From positions 10,377 to 74,376 of the forward strand of contig NZ_JBASXK010000031.1 in the NCBI RefSeq assembly GCF_049276915.1: a DNA stretch of 64,000 bases, in the 5' to 3' direction. A program made the position numbers and the translations under genes. The DNA comes from Aestuariivita sp049276915 (GTDB lineage: Bacteria; Pseudomonadota; Alphaproteobacteria; Rhodobacterales; Rhodobacteraceae). Shown piece after piece: positions 26,801 through 33,969 of this stretch (positions are counted from its first letter, which is position 1; every line of letters begins with the position of its first letter). Below the pieces are notes generated by a model. The model made no database searches. It saw nothing but the letters and a program-made list of their open reading frames with translations, and was not told the origin of the DNA.

Positions 26801-26976
26801 TCATAGCCGAAAACCGAAATGATATTGGTTTCGGACCCGATGGCATCGTTGATGATCCGCTTGGGCAATTCCAGCGAGGCATAGAGGAACGGGAACGACA
26901 AAACCGTTACCAGAAGCAGAACAAGCTGCTGGCGCTTGGAATACTTCCATATGAATTGAAACAGGGTGCGTTCCAT
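23872..26976 (-). CDS. ABC-transporter-like membrane protein with degenerate ATPase domain and cyclic-nucleotide-binding domain
   Basis: 1,034 residues from ATG 26976. Residues 1 to about 320 are an ABC exporter-type membrane domain (six helices; QGELVSMVTSEAEPMGG, VNGGWRYRQAEYSARLG). From about 345 an ABC nucleotide-binding fold begins (VIAIKDVTIRDQDGNTVLEDLNLEIPVG as short segments), but its motifs are broken. The Walker A position (about 377-386) reads AIQSTSAIER with no GxxGxGK[ST]. The Q-loop reads GYAHSRPYLFDGTL. The signature (about 767) reads GLGGAKLP. Walker B (about 793) reads ILILDKALASHD, with lysine for the catalytic glutamate. About 250-300 extra residues lie between Walker A and the signature. 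A cNMP-binding domain (about 880-1000) has GDLSIILDEPRQLRL in place of the phosphate cassette. Probably not an active ATPase; a sensory or scaffolding role is inferred. Confidence 0.8.
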   Translation of the reverse strand: MERTLFQFIWKYSKRQQLVLLLVTVLSFPFLYASLELPKRIINDAIGSETNIISVFGYDLTQVEYLLLLCLGFLSAVLAGGLMKMRINTMKGVLSERLLRRFRYQLLSRMLRFPKPYFRSTSQGELVSMVTSEAEPMGGLMGDAVAQPVFQAGQMLTILTFLFLQSVWFGLAAIALIPLQAWLIPMLQRQINQLNKKRIVQVRHLASEIGETAAGIGDLRVNGGWRYRQAEYSARLGTLFDIRFQIYQKKFFMKFLNNFITQLTPFFFYSIGGYLAIKGEITVGALVAALAAYKDIASPWKDLLGYYNQVQDMSLRWEIVTERFQPRGMIDEALIEGEPAEIPHLRGVIAIKDVTIRDQDGNTVLEDLNLEIPVGARVAIQSTSAIERAAFADLLTREVLPVRGTVTVADYPLNSLHQSVLSSRIGYAHSRPYLFDGTLGDNLLMPLKMKPRVEPGTMSRNRTVVEALKTGNSADQLAADWVDPDLAGLSTPEDIRDWWFQLVQAMGVDEAMIERSLGSRFDPDKHPILARRLVDLRPLVHEQMIAHGLDQVINRFDPETFNPSVPLGGNLLYASPRVDISQETLASQQQFINMIHEIGLAKEALDISAGIMQTLRQTFGRDGTDHPLFQRLGIEEDVYIRLSRIAQKEEKEGHAALSAEEEALLMTVPFLLTAEQIGPSFPSEYKEKILELRKTKSAILREAADEMFVPVAEDVYLPRLTALENLIFGRVSMMAGARVEEIHQIIARLLDENGLRRAVAEIIYDMPSGLGGAKLPTVIQERAAFSRAGIKRPDILILDKALASHDSKSRAKTRARLRELLPQTTIIFMEDSFASPDNYDLFVEIKDGRIDGISIGQTQEPDGPGAADLRRKQRLIAGTELFGDLDTRNQRLLAFSAQWFDAEKGQVIFRENDRADAIYLCLEGHAEMHWPENDLGARPVASIGPGRVIGDLSIILDEPRQLRLISVTDTKWLRIGAEEFRAVVESDPAVSRSLLRTVAGHLTGAAELLRHARLDALANPTVPIEQAMYDRSDT

Positions 26977-27343
26977 GTCCTGCCCTTCGAGGCCTTCTGC
27001 CATGCTGTCGGGGATTACTCTGCTATGCGCAGCGGCGATGGATCAACTAAGGCACCTGAACCGCCGATTGCAAGGCGCGCTACAGCACATCCACGTCTGG
27101 ACCTGTGAACAGAAATCAGCCCGGCCTGAAGCAAACCGGGCCGGATCAGGGCAAGGCACCGCCCTGTGTTCTGGTGCGCAGCGTGGTTCTTTGCACATCA
27201 GGTGCCCTGTGTTCGGGTTCGGGCGGCGGTTCGCTTTGCGACAGGACGACTGTCTGCGTGGCCCTGCCGGGACTCCTTGGCTCTTGCGGGCGCATTTCGG
27301 CATCGCTATTGCCATGGAGACGACTGATTTTCGGGAGGTTTCC
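26977..27343. other. Divergent intergenic region between the ABC-like gene and ilvD
   Basis: A 367-base non-coding gap between two divergent genes, so it must hold both promoters. I see no convincing -35/-10 pair. A weak hairpin (GCCCGG at 27119-27124 with CCGGGC at 27136-27141) lies in the ilvD leader. The ilvD frame stays open across the gap back to 26966 but does not look coding. No leader peptide rich in branched-chain codons is obvious. Confidence 0.4.
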
Positions 27344-29107
27344 ATGCTCAAGCGCAAATTCGACAAATCCAAACTGCCCAGCCGACATGTGACCGAAGGG
27401 CCGGAACGCGCGCCGCACCGGTCGTATTATTATGCGATGGGCATGACCGAAGAGGAAATCCATCAACCGCTTGTTGGTGTGGCGACCTGCTGGAACGAAG
27501 CCGCGCCTTGCAACATCGCGCTGAACCGTCAGGCGCAGTCGGTGAAGAAGGGCGTAGCGGAAGCGGCGGGCACCCCGCGCGAGTTCACCACCATCACCGT
27601 GACCGACGGGATCGCTATGGGGCATGAGGGCATGCGGTCCTCGCTGCCCTCACGCGAGGCGATCGCGGATACGGTCGAACTGACGATGCGCGGGCATTGC
27701 TATGACGCGATCGTGGGTCTGGCGGGATGTGACAAGTCGCTGCCGGGCATGATGATGGCCATGGTGCGGCTGAACGTGCCGTCCGTCTTCATCTATGGCG
27801 GGTCGATCCTGCCGGGCCGCGCACCGCGCGTCGGGGATGTGCCGGAAGAATATCTCGACCGCGATCTCACCGTTCAGGACATGTTCGAGGCCGTGGGCAA
27901 ACACCAGAACAACATGCTGTCCGATGCGGCCCTTGACGTGCTTGAACGCGTGGCCTGCCCCAGCGCGGGTGCCTGTGGCGGTCAGTTCACCGCCAACACC
28001 ATGGCCTGCGTATCCGAAGCGATCGGGCTGGCGCTGTTCAATTCGTCGGGCATGCCCGCGCCTTATGAAAGCCGCGACCAGTATGGCGAGGCATCGGGCC
28101 GCGCGGTGATGGACCTGATCGAAAAGAACATACGCGCGCGCGATGTCGTGACGCTGAAGGCGCTTCAGAACGCCGCCCGCGTCGTGGCCTGCACCGGCGG
28201 ATCGACCAATGCCGGTCTGCACCTGCCTGCCATCGCGCATGAGGCCGGGATCGACTTCTTTCTGGACGATGTCTGCGAAATCTTCCGCGACACTCCCTAT
28301 TTCGTCGACCTGAAACCGGGTGGGCAATATGTGGCCAAGGATCTCTACGAGGCCGGCGGTGTGCCCGTGGTGATGAGGGAACTGCGCAAGGCGGGCCTGA
28401 TCCACGAGGAGTGCATCACAGCCAGCGGCAGGACCATCGGCGAGGAACTGGACCTGATCGACCGCGACGCGGACGGCAAGGTGATCTATCCCATCGAGAC
28501 TCCGATCACCAAGACTGGCGGTGTCGTGGGCCTGAAGGGCAATCTTGCCCCCGAGGGAGCGATCGTGAAAGTCGCCGGTATCTCGGCCGAGGATCAGGTC
28601 TTCACCGGCCCGGCCAATGTGTTCGAATGCGAACAGGACGCCTTTGAGGCGGTCCAGAAGCGCGCCTACAAGGAAGGCGACGTGATCGTGATCCGCAACG
28701 AGGGCCCGTCAGGCGGGCCGGGCATGCGCGAGATGCTGGCGACCACGGCGGCATTGTCGGGTCAGGGCATGGGCAAGAAGGTTGCCCTGATCACCGACGG
28801 GCGGTTCTCGGGCGCGACGCGCGGGTTTTGCGTGGGCCATGTGGGCCCCGAGGCCGCCAAGGGCGGGCCCATCGGGATGCTGAAGAATGGCGACATGATC
28901 ACCATCAACGCGGTCACGGGTGAATTGTCGGTCGATCTGAGCGACGACGAACTGGCGCAGCGCCGGGCCGCATGGCCGGGCCCGCGCACGTCGATCTATA
29001 CATCAGGCGCAATCTGGAAATACGCGCAGCTGGTCGGTGACACCTACAAGGGGGCTGTCACCCATCCCGGGGCCAAGGCCGAAAAGCATGAGTATATGGA
29101 ACTTTAA
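27344..29107 (+). CDS. ilvD: Dihydroxy-acid dehydratase
   Basis: 587 residues from ATG 27344, with GGGAGG five bases upstream; the frame extends back to 26966 but that part does not match the family. Iron-sulfur ligand cysteines lie in ATCWNEAAPCN, GCDKSLPGMMMA and CPSAGACGGQFTANTM. The C-terminal swivel domain includes DGRFSGATRGFCVGHVGPEA. It dehydrates 2,3-dihydroxy-3-methyl acids in valine, leucine and isoleucine synthesis. The relatives IlvD and Edd are similar; length and the lack of ED-pathway neighbours favour IlvD. Its 3-prime end overlaps the following lipoprotein gene by 20 bases. Confidence 0.93.
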   Translation: MLKRKFDKSKLPSRHVTEGPERAPHRSYYYAMGMTEEEIHQPLVGVATCWNEAAPCNIALNRQAQSVKKGVAEAAGTPREFTTITVTDGIAMGHEGMRSSLPSREAIADTVELTMRGHCYDAIVGLAGCDKSLPGMMMAMVRLNVPSVFIYGGSILPGRAPRVGDVPEEYLDRDLTVQDMFEAVGKHQNNMLSDAALDVLERVACPSAGACGGQFTANTMACVSEAIGLALFNSSGMPAPYESRDQYGEASGRAVMDLIEKNIRARDVVTLKALQNAARVVACTGGSTNAGLHLPAIAHEAGIDFFLDDVCEIFRDTPYFVDLKPGGQYVAKDLYEAGGVPVVMRELRKAGLIHEECITASGRTIGEELDLIDRDADGKVIYPIETPITKTGGVVGLKGNLAPEGAIVKVAGISAEDQVFTGPANVFECEQDAFEAVQKRAYKEGDVIVIRNEGPSGGPGMREMLATTAALSGQGMGKKVALITDGRFSGATRGFCVGHVGPEAAKGGPIGMLKNGDMITINAVTGELSVDLSDDELAQRRAAWPGPRTSIYTSGAIWKYAQLVGDTYKGAVTHPGAKAEKHEYMEL

Positions 29108-29672
29108 GGCCCATATCCTTGCCCTGCCCGCCGTTCTGGTGCTTGCCGCCTGCGACGAGCTCCCCCAGACAACCGGGGGCGGCGGGGCCAAGGCGCTGAC
29201 TCAGGCAAGCCTGTCTGAGAACAGTATCCGTTTGGCAGCCCCAAACGGATACTGCATTGACCGGCGCAGCCTGCGCGACAGGTTTGCCCTGCTTGGGCGA
29301 TGCGATACACTTGGTGTGATCGGAACATTCGCGGCTGTGGAACTGGCGATCATCACGGTCTCGACAGTGCCCGTCACCCCCGAGTCGGCAACGCCAAGCG
29401 CAGCCGCAATGGCGGCGACCAAGGGCCAGAGCAATGTGGTCAAAACCGTCAGCCAGGATGGGTTGCAGTTCTTTCAACTCAAAGGTGGCGGCGAACAGGT
29501 CGAGGGCGTGAATGATCTGTATTGGCGCACAGCCTTTGTTTTGAACGGCCAACTCGTCAGCATCGCACTTTATGCACCCAGCGAGAGCGGGGCGGTCGGC
29601 CCTGAAGGGGCGCGCATTCTGGAAGGCATCGTCTATGCCACGCGCACGGCAACAGAGGGCATCAGCATTTAG
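29088..29672 (+). CDS. Small outer-membrane or periplasmic lipoprotein of unknown function
   Basis: 194 residues from ATG 29088, inside the last codons of ilvD in a different frame. A lipoprotein signal peptide is clear: positively charged start, hydrophobic ILALPAVLVL and lipobox LAAC at about residue 21. The mature part has a conserved-looking block (SIRLAAPNGYCIDRRSLRDR...FALLGRCDTLG) with two cysteines that could form a disulfide. I do not recognise a domain with known function. Overlap with ilvD suggests co-transcription. Confidence 0.75.
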   Translation: MSIWNFKAHILALPAVLVLAACDELPQTTGGGGAKALTQASLSENSIRLAAPNGYCIDRRSLRDRFALLGRCDTLGVIGTFAAVELAIITVSTVPVTPESATPSAAAMAATKGQSNVVKTVSQDGLQFFQLKGGGEQVEGVNDLYWRTAFVLNGQLVSIALYAPSESGAVGPEGARILEGIVYATRTATEGISI

Positions 29673-29773
29673 ACTGCGGCTGGAAAGCGCGGAGTGATTC
29701 TTTTTGACTGTTTATTTTTGGGAAATTCTTGTCATGGATTGTCTCCAAAGCGGAAACGATTGTATCTAACGAC

Positions 29774-30547
29774 ATGGCATTTCAATTCGGCTCAGTCATG
29801 GATCGGTTCATCCAGAACGGCGCACTCCGGTGGTGGCGCCGCGCTGCCCGGCATGCACGGGATGCGGATCTTGTATCTTTGCGCCGATACCGCCAGCGGG
29901 CACGCCAGCTGCGCACCCTGCTGAACGAAGTCATCCATTCAGCTGATGAACGCCTTGCCCTGCCCATGGTCGGGTCGGATTCCTTCCCAAAACCCTTCGG
30001 GACCGACTGGGCCTGGCGCCCTGAGCTTTGGCGGGGGCCGTTGCCGATTCCGGGGATTTCTTCGGTACAGACCAAATCAAAACTGGGCGATAAGGTGACG
30101 CTGTTTCATGACTGCGCCCATTCGGAACTGACCCTACGCCAGCTGCGCAATCTGCGAGAGGCCGATCTGGCCCCTTATGGGTTGCGCATGGACGTGTTCA
30201 AATTCGACGGATCGTTCCTGTCGCTGGTGGTTGATTTACCCAAAGCCTCGATCGCGGGCATCCGGAAAGATCACGTCATTCGCATCGACACCATTGTCGA
30301 GGTCGAGAAAGGGATCGAGATCTTTGCAAGGCTCAACATCAAGCATGGGCCGAACACGGAACAATTCGTGCGCGAACTCCCCCTGAATGAAGAGAAGGTC
30401 ATGGTCGAGTTCGATCTCGCCTACTCGAACCTGAATGAAAAGCGTGTCGAACGCGCCTGGCTGGATCTGATCTTTGAGGGCCCGGAAATGAACCAGGTGA
30501 TCCTGCGTGATCTGACCTTCTCGCGCCGCTTGCGCGCATCGATATGA
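29774..30547 (+). CDS. DUF6478 family protein
   Basis: 257 residues from ATG 29774; a second Met (MDRFIQN) eight residues in is possible. The N-terminus is strongly basic (RWWRRAARHARDADLVSLRRYRQRARQLRTLLNEV), with helical character. Then comes a globular part with GTDWAWRPELWRGPLPIPG, TLFHDCAHSELTLRQLRN and a beta-rich C-terminus. The sequence looks like the DUF6478 family I associate with Rhodobacteraceae; no function is known to me. Ten bases separate it from the next gene, suggesting a two-gene unit. Confidence 0.65.
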   Translation: MAFQFGSVMDRFIQNGALRWWRRAARHARDADLVSLRRYRQRARQLRTLLNEVIHSADERLALPMVGSDSFPKPFGTDWAWRPELWRGPLPIPGISSVQTKSKLGDKVTLFHDCAHSELTLRQLRNLREADLAPYGLRMDVFKFDGSFLSLVVDLPKASIAGIRKDHVIRIDTIVEVEKGIEIFARLNIKHGPNTEQFVRELPLNEEKVMVEFDLAYSNLNEKRVERAWLDLIFEGPEMNQVILRDLTFSRRLRASI

Positions 30548-30557
30548 GGCCCTGCAG

Positions 30558-30935
30558 ATGAGCCATTTTGAACTGACCAAAATCCGAATGGCCAATGGTG
30601 TGTGGGAAGATATCCTGACACGCGCCGAAGGCGTGACAGGCAACCCGGATGTGCGGTTGTTGCACATGGACACGCCGGTTGCCGGGGTCAAGGTGACGCC
30701 ATATGCGGATACCGGGACATGGGTGCTGAGCATACCTGTCCCGCAGGAAGCGATTGCCGATGGCGTGCACAGTTTCACGATTTTCGACAAGTCGGATGAC
30801 AGCAAGCTGGGGCATTTCACCCTGCTTGCCGGTGAGGCTGTTGCGGATGATATCCGCAGTGAGATGGAACTGCTGCGCGCTGAGCTGGATATGCTCAAGC
30901 GTGCCTTTCGCAGGCATTGCCTGGAAACGACCTAG
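30558..30935 (+). CDS. Conserved hypothetical protein, 125 residues
   Basis: I do not recognise this protein. It has a beta-rich N-terminal portion (VRLLHMDTPVAGVKVTPYADTG, WVLSIPVPQEAIADGVHSFTI) that resembles a carbohydrate-binding or receptor-like sandwich. It ends in a short amphipathic helix, possibly coiled coil (DIRSEMELLRAELDMLKRAFRRH, about residues 97-119). No signal peptide. It lies ten bases after the DUF6478 gene. Its TAG stop shares CTAG (30932-30935) with the convergent TRAP permease stop. Confidence 0.7.
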   Translation: MSHFELTKIRMANGVWEDILTRAEGVTGNPDVRLLHMDTPVAGVKVTPYADTGTWVLSIPVPQEAIADGVHSFTIFDKSDDSKLGHFTLLAGEAVADDIRSEMELLRAELDMLKRAFRRHCLETT

Positions 30936-32710
30936 ACCGGCGCAAAGATCACTGCGAACCCCGCGGCACACAGGCCCAGCGTCGAGAGCGGCGCGCGCAT
31001 GGCAATCAGTCCGTATGAGATCAGCCCCAGACCCACACCGACCCTGAGGAATGCAATCAATGCACCGACGGGTTCATCTATCAGGCGGATGAGGTCCGGA
31101 TTGGCGATCATCCCCATCGGGATGACGTAGAGCCCCACGCCCAGCGCCATGGCCGTCACCGCAACACGCAACCAGTTTTCCCGCACCATGCCCGAGGCAA
31201 TGAACACAGCGCCACAAACCGGCGGGGTGATCGTCGACAACAACGCATACCAGAAGACGAAAAGATGCGCCTGCAGGGGTTCAAGGCCCAACTGGATCAA
31301 CGCCGGACCCGCGACAGACACGCAGATCACATAGGCCGCTGTCGTGGGCACTTCCATGCCCAGCACAAGACAGGCCAGCGCGGTGAGCAGCAATGCAGGC
31401 CAGAGCATACCGCCTGCTCCGGACAGGATCAGCGAGGTGATCTTGACGCCCAACCCGGTCACCGAAAGGACACCAATGATGATGGATGCACATAGAATGA
31501 TCGAAGCGATCAGGGAGACCTGACGCGCCGCGGTAAGCAACGCCATCTCATAGCGCTCCCATGTTGCGCGCAGATCAACCTTGAGCGTGCGATCAAGGAA
31601 CAGCAAAACCGCGCCGGCGAGGATGGCCAGGCATGCCGCATATTGCGGCGTGACCTTCAGACCGAACATGCCCCACAGCAGCACCGCAAACGGCACGAGG
31701 AAAAAGGCCGATGTGATGATCACATCCTTGAGGCCGGGCTGATCCTTGGCCTCGATACCCTTGAGATCGGTGGTGCGCGCATAGGCATTGATGCCAACCC
31801 AGACCGCAAGGAAATACAGGATCGCGGGCAGGATCGCGGCTGCCATGATGCCGGTATAGGGAACGCCCGTCAGTTCAACCATGACGAAGGCCCCAGCCCC
31901 CATCAGCGGCGGCATGATCTGCCCGCCGGACGAGGCCACGGCCTCGACCGCGCCAGCAAGGCGCTTGGGATAGCCGAGTTTCATCATGGCCGGCAACGTG
32001 ATGGCACCTGTCGAGGCCACATTGGCCGAGGCAGAGCCGGAGATGGAACCGAACAGCGCCGAGGAGATGACCGAGACCTTGGCCGCACCACCCGTCAGCC
32101 GCCCGGCTGCGGCAGCGGCGACATTCATGAAACCCTGCCCGGCTTCGCCTGCGTTCAAGACCGCGCCGAAGATGACGAATACGGCAACAACGCCGACCGA
32201 GACGGCTGTCAGGCTGCCCCATATACCGCCTTCCGCGATTGTCATGGTTCCAAGGAAGCTTTCGAGCGGTGTGCCGGAATGCCCGAATTCGCCGGGAATA
32301 TGCTGACCCAGAAGCGCATAGGCCAGCGCCAGAGCCGACACGATGGGCAATGGCCAGCCAATGGCACGGCGTGCGGCTTCGATCACGCAGACCAAAAGCA
32401 CAACGGCCACGGCCATCTGGAAATTGTCTTCGATGAATCCGTATTGATCACTCAGCGCGTCGTGGTTCCATGCAATCCAGACGGCGGCGGAAATACCAAA
32501 GGCAGCAAACACCGTTCCCGAGATCAATTGCGCCCGGTTTGCTGCCGCAAAGATGAAAATCCACGGAAGTACCAGCGCCATATGCAGCGGCCGCGCGACA
32601 AGATTGGGCACCAGCCCCCAGAAGATCAGGCCGATGTGATACGCGACCAGAACAATGGCCAGAACAAGCCAGAGCGGTTTCCAGCGGATCGGAAGATCGT
32701 CTTGCAACAT
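30932..32710 (-). CDS. TRAP transporter large permease, fused TAXI-type (4TM/12TM)
   Basis: 592 residues from ATG 32710, where GGGGCAGAGAG precedes; an ATG at 32731 is an alternative with no visible ribosome-binding site. About 15-17 membrane segments. The DctM-like family core is seen in GQGFMNVAAAAAGRLTGGAAKVSVISSALFGSISGSA (shown in short parts: LFGSISGSASANVASTG), GGQIMPPLMGAGAF and ALACLVLGMEVPTTAAYVI. Fused small and large subunits are typical of TAXI TRAP systems. It imports an unknown organic anion using the sodium gradient, with the binding protein encoded upstream. A perfect hairpin separates the two genes. Confidence 0.9.
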   Translation of the reverse strand: MLQDDLPIRWKPLWLVLAIVLVAYHIGLIFWGLVPNLVARPLHMALVLPWIFIFAAANRAQLISGTVFAAFGISAAVWIAWNHDALSDQYGFIEDNFQMAVAVVLLVCVIEAARRAIGWPLPIVSALALAYALLGQHIPGEFGHSGTPLESFLGTMTIAEGGIWGSLTAVSVGVVAVFVIFGAVLNAGEAGQGFMNVAAAAAGRLTGGAAKVSVISSALFGSISGSASANVASTGAITLPAMMKLGYPKRLAGAVEAVASSGGQIMPPLMGAGAFVMVELTGVPYTGIMAAAILPAILYFLAVWVGINAYARTTDLKGIEAKDQPGLKDVIITSAFFLVPFAVLLWGMFGLKVTPQYAACLAILAGAVLLFLDRTLKVDLRATWERYEMALLTAARQVSLIASIILCASIIIGVLSVTGLGVKITSLILSGAGGMLWPALLLTALACLVLGMEVPTTAAYVICVSVAGPALIQLGLEPLQAHLFVFWYALLSTITPPVCGAVFIASGMVRENWLRVAVTAMALGVGLYVIPMGMIANPDLIRLIDEPVGALIAFLRVGVGLGLISYGLIAMRAPLSTLGLCAAGFAVIFAPV

Positions 32711-32735
32711 GGCTCTCTGCCCCGGTGACATGGAA

Positions 32736-32761
32736 AAGGCCGGGCAGAACAGCCCGGCCTT
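32736..32761 (-). terminator. Intra-operon hairpin between TRAP binding protein and permease
   Basis: AAGGCCGGGC (32736-32745), a 6-base loop, and GCCCGGCCTT (32752-32761) form a perfect 10-bp stem. It follows the binding-protein stop on the minus strand and precedes the permease start. Such hairpins stabilise the binding-protein message or attenuate read-through, giving more binding protein than permease. The T-run after the stem is short (TTTTCC). Confidence 0.7.
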
Positions 32762-32780
32762 GCCCGAAGAGTTCGGTGTT

Positions 32781-33737
32781 TTACATCTGAGAATCGGTCA
32801 GGGACATACCCGCTTCTTTGTAAAAGCGGATAGCGCCGGGATGGAGCTTGCCTTGGATGTTTGACATCAGGCTCTCATCCACGCCGTTCCACCAAGGGGC
32901 GGCCTCGGCCATTGATCCTTTGCCCTCCCAGAAGGTCTTGGTCAGCTGATAGGCCGTTTCCTCATCCATTTTGGTGGTGGTGTAGGCAACAACCGGAAGC
33001 GAAGTCGTCACGATGTCTTCATCCTGCCCGGCATAAGTCCCTGCGGGAATAATCAGACGCGCGCGCTTGGTCTGGGCGATCTGCTCGTCGTTCAGCGACA
33101 GAACATTTACATCCATTGAAGCGGCAGCTTCGATCACGTTCGGGGCCGGGAAGGAACCCGCCGTGACAAAGGCGTCGATCTGGCCGTTCTTGAGCGCTGG
33201 AACCGCGTTGGACAGTTCGACTTCGGCAAGGGTGACTTTGCCTTCCAGACCAAAGAGGCCAAGATATTTCTCGCCTTCGGTTGCTCCGAATGATCCTTTG
33301 CCCAGCAGCACGGTTTTGCCTTCAAGATCCGCGAAACTCTCGATGCCCGCATCCGCGCGGGTCACGAAGTGCATGGTCAGCGATGGAATCGGGAACAGGG
33401 CGCGGATCTCGTCAAATGCCGGATCCCCCTTGCCTTCGAACATCGCCTTGCCGCCCTGAGCCAGCCCGACCAGTGCAGGAGGTGTGGTAAAGACGTAATC
33501 GCCGCCACGTGCTTTGACTTCCATCACGTTCTGGACCGATCCTTGGCTTTCTTCGACGGTAACGATGATCGAACCGTCTGAACCGGCCTTCATGGCTTCG
33601 GCGATCTGCACAGCCATCTGGTAATAGGACGAGCCGGTTTTGGCCGATTTGTAAGTGACGCGGGTTTCCGCAATCGCAGATGTTCCCGCAAGCCCGATGA
33701 TCGCAGCAGCAAGCGCCGCGCGCGCAAAAAATTTCAT
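32781..33737 (-). CDS. TAXI family TRAP transporter solute-binding protein
   Basis: 318 residues with a Sec signal peptide (MKFFARAALAAAIIGLAG, cleavage after TSAIA at about residue 23). The mature protein shows the TAXI pattern: VTYKSAKTGSSYYQMAVQIAEAM, VEESQGSVQNVMEVKARGGDYVF, LEGKTVLLGKGSFGATE and LSNAVPALKNGQIDAFVTAG. It captures the substrate in the periplasm for the permease encoded downstream. Related TAXI proteins bind glutamate or 2-oxoglutarate, but the ligand here is unknown. First gene of the pair. Confidence 0.9.
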   Translation of the reverse strand: MKFFARAALAAAIIGLAGTSAIAETRVTYKSAKTGSSYYQMAVQIAEAMKAGSDGSIIVTVEESQGSVQNVMEVKARGGDYVFTTPPALVGLAQGGKAMFEGKGDPAFDEIRALFPIPSLTMHFVTRADAGIESFADLEGKTVLLGKGSFGATEGEKYLGLFGLEGKVTLAEVELSNAVPALKNGQIDAFVTAGSFPAPNVIEAAASMDVNVLSLNDEQIAQTKRARLIIPAGTYAGQDEDIVTTSLPVVAYTTTKMDEETAYQLTKTFWEGKGSMAEAAPWWNGVDESLMSNIQGKLHPGAIRFYKEAGMSLTDSQM

Positions 33738-33915
33738 AGTGTTTCCTCCCGTTGATGACGGATGTTCGCGTCCAGTCGCGCAAGACTATGCAGGCGAAAC
33801 AAGCAGTTGAAAAGCCCTTGCAGATCTTGACAGCGGCCTGACGGCTTACAACGGTTTGGAGGTGCGACGCGGTCGGTTGGCTGGTGCCAGAATGATGCAG
33901 ATGACCGGCAAACGC

Positions 33916-33945
33916 AAAACGCGCGGCTCATTCACGAACCGCGCG
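33916..33945 (-). terminator. Rho-independent terminator after ctpA
   Basis: On the minus strand, CGCGCGG and CCGCGCG pair as a 7-bp GC stem (33939-33945 with 33920-33926). There is partial pairing in the loop, and TTTT follows (33916-33919). It begins 25 bases past the ctpA stop and ends the gpmI-envC-ctpA transcript before the TRAP operon. Confidence 0.7.
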
Positions 33946-33969
33946 CTTGGGGTGTCAGATCTGCTTAGA

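Noticed and set aside
27119..27144. Riboswitch or attenuator in the ilvD leader
   Set aside because: Only a weak 6-bp hairpin is seen, with no T-tract and no leader peptide rich in Ile, Val or Leu.
26966..27343. N-terminal extension of ilvD or a separate small gene
   Set aside because: The open frame reaches back here by chance; a strong ribosome-binding site and the family start place ilvD at 27344.
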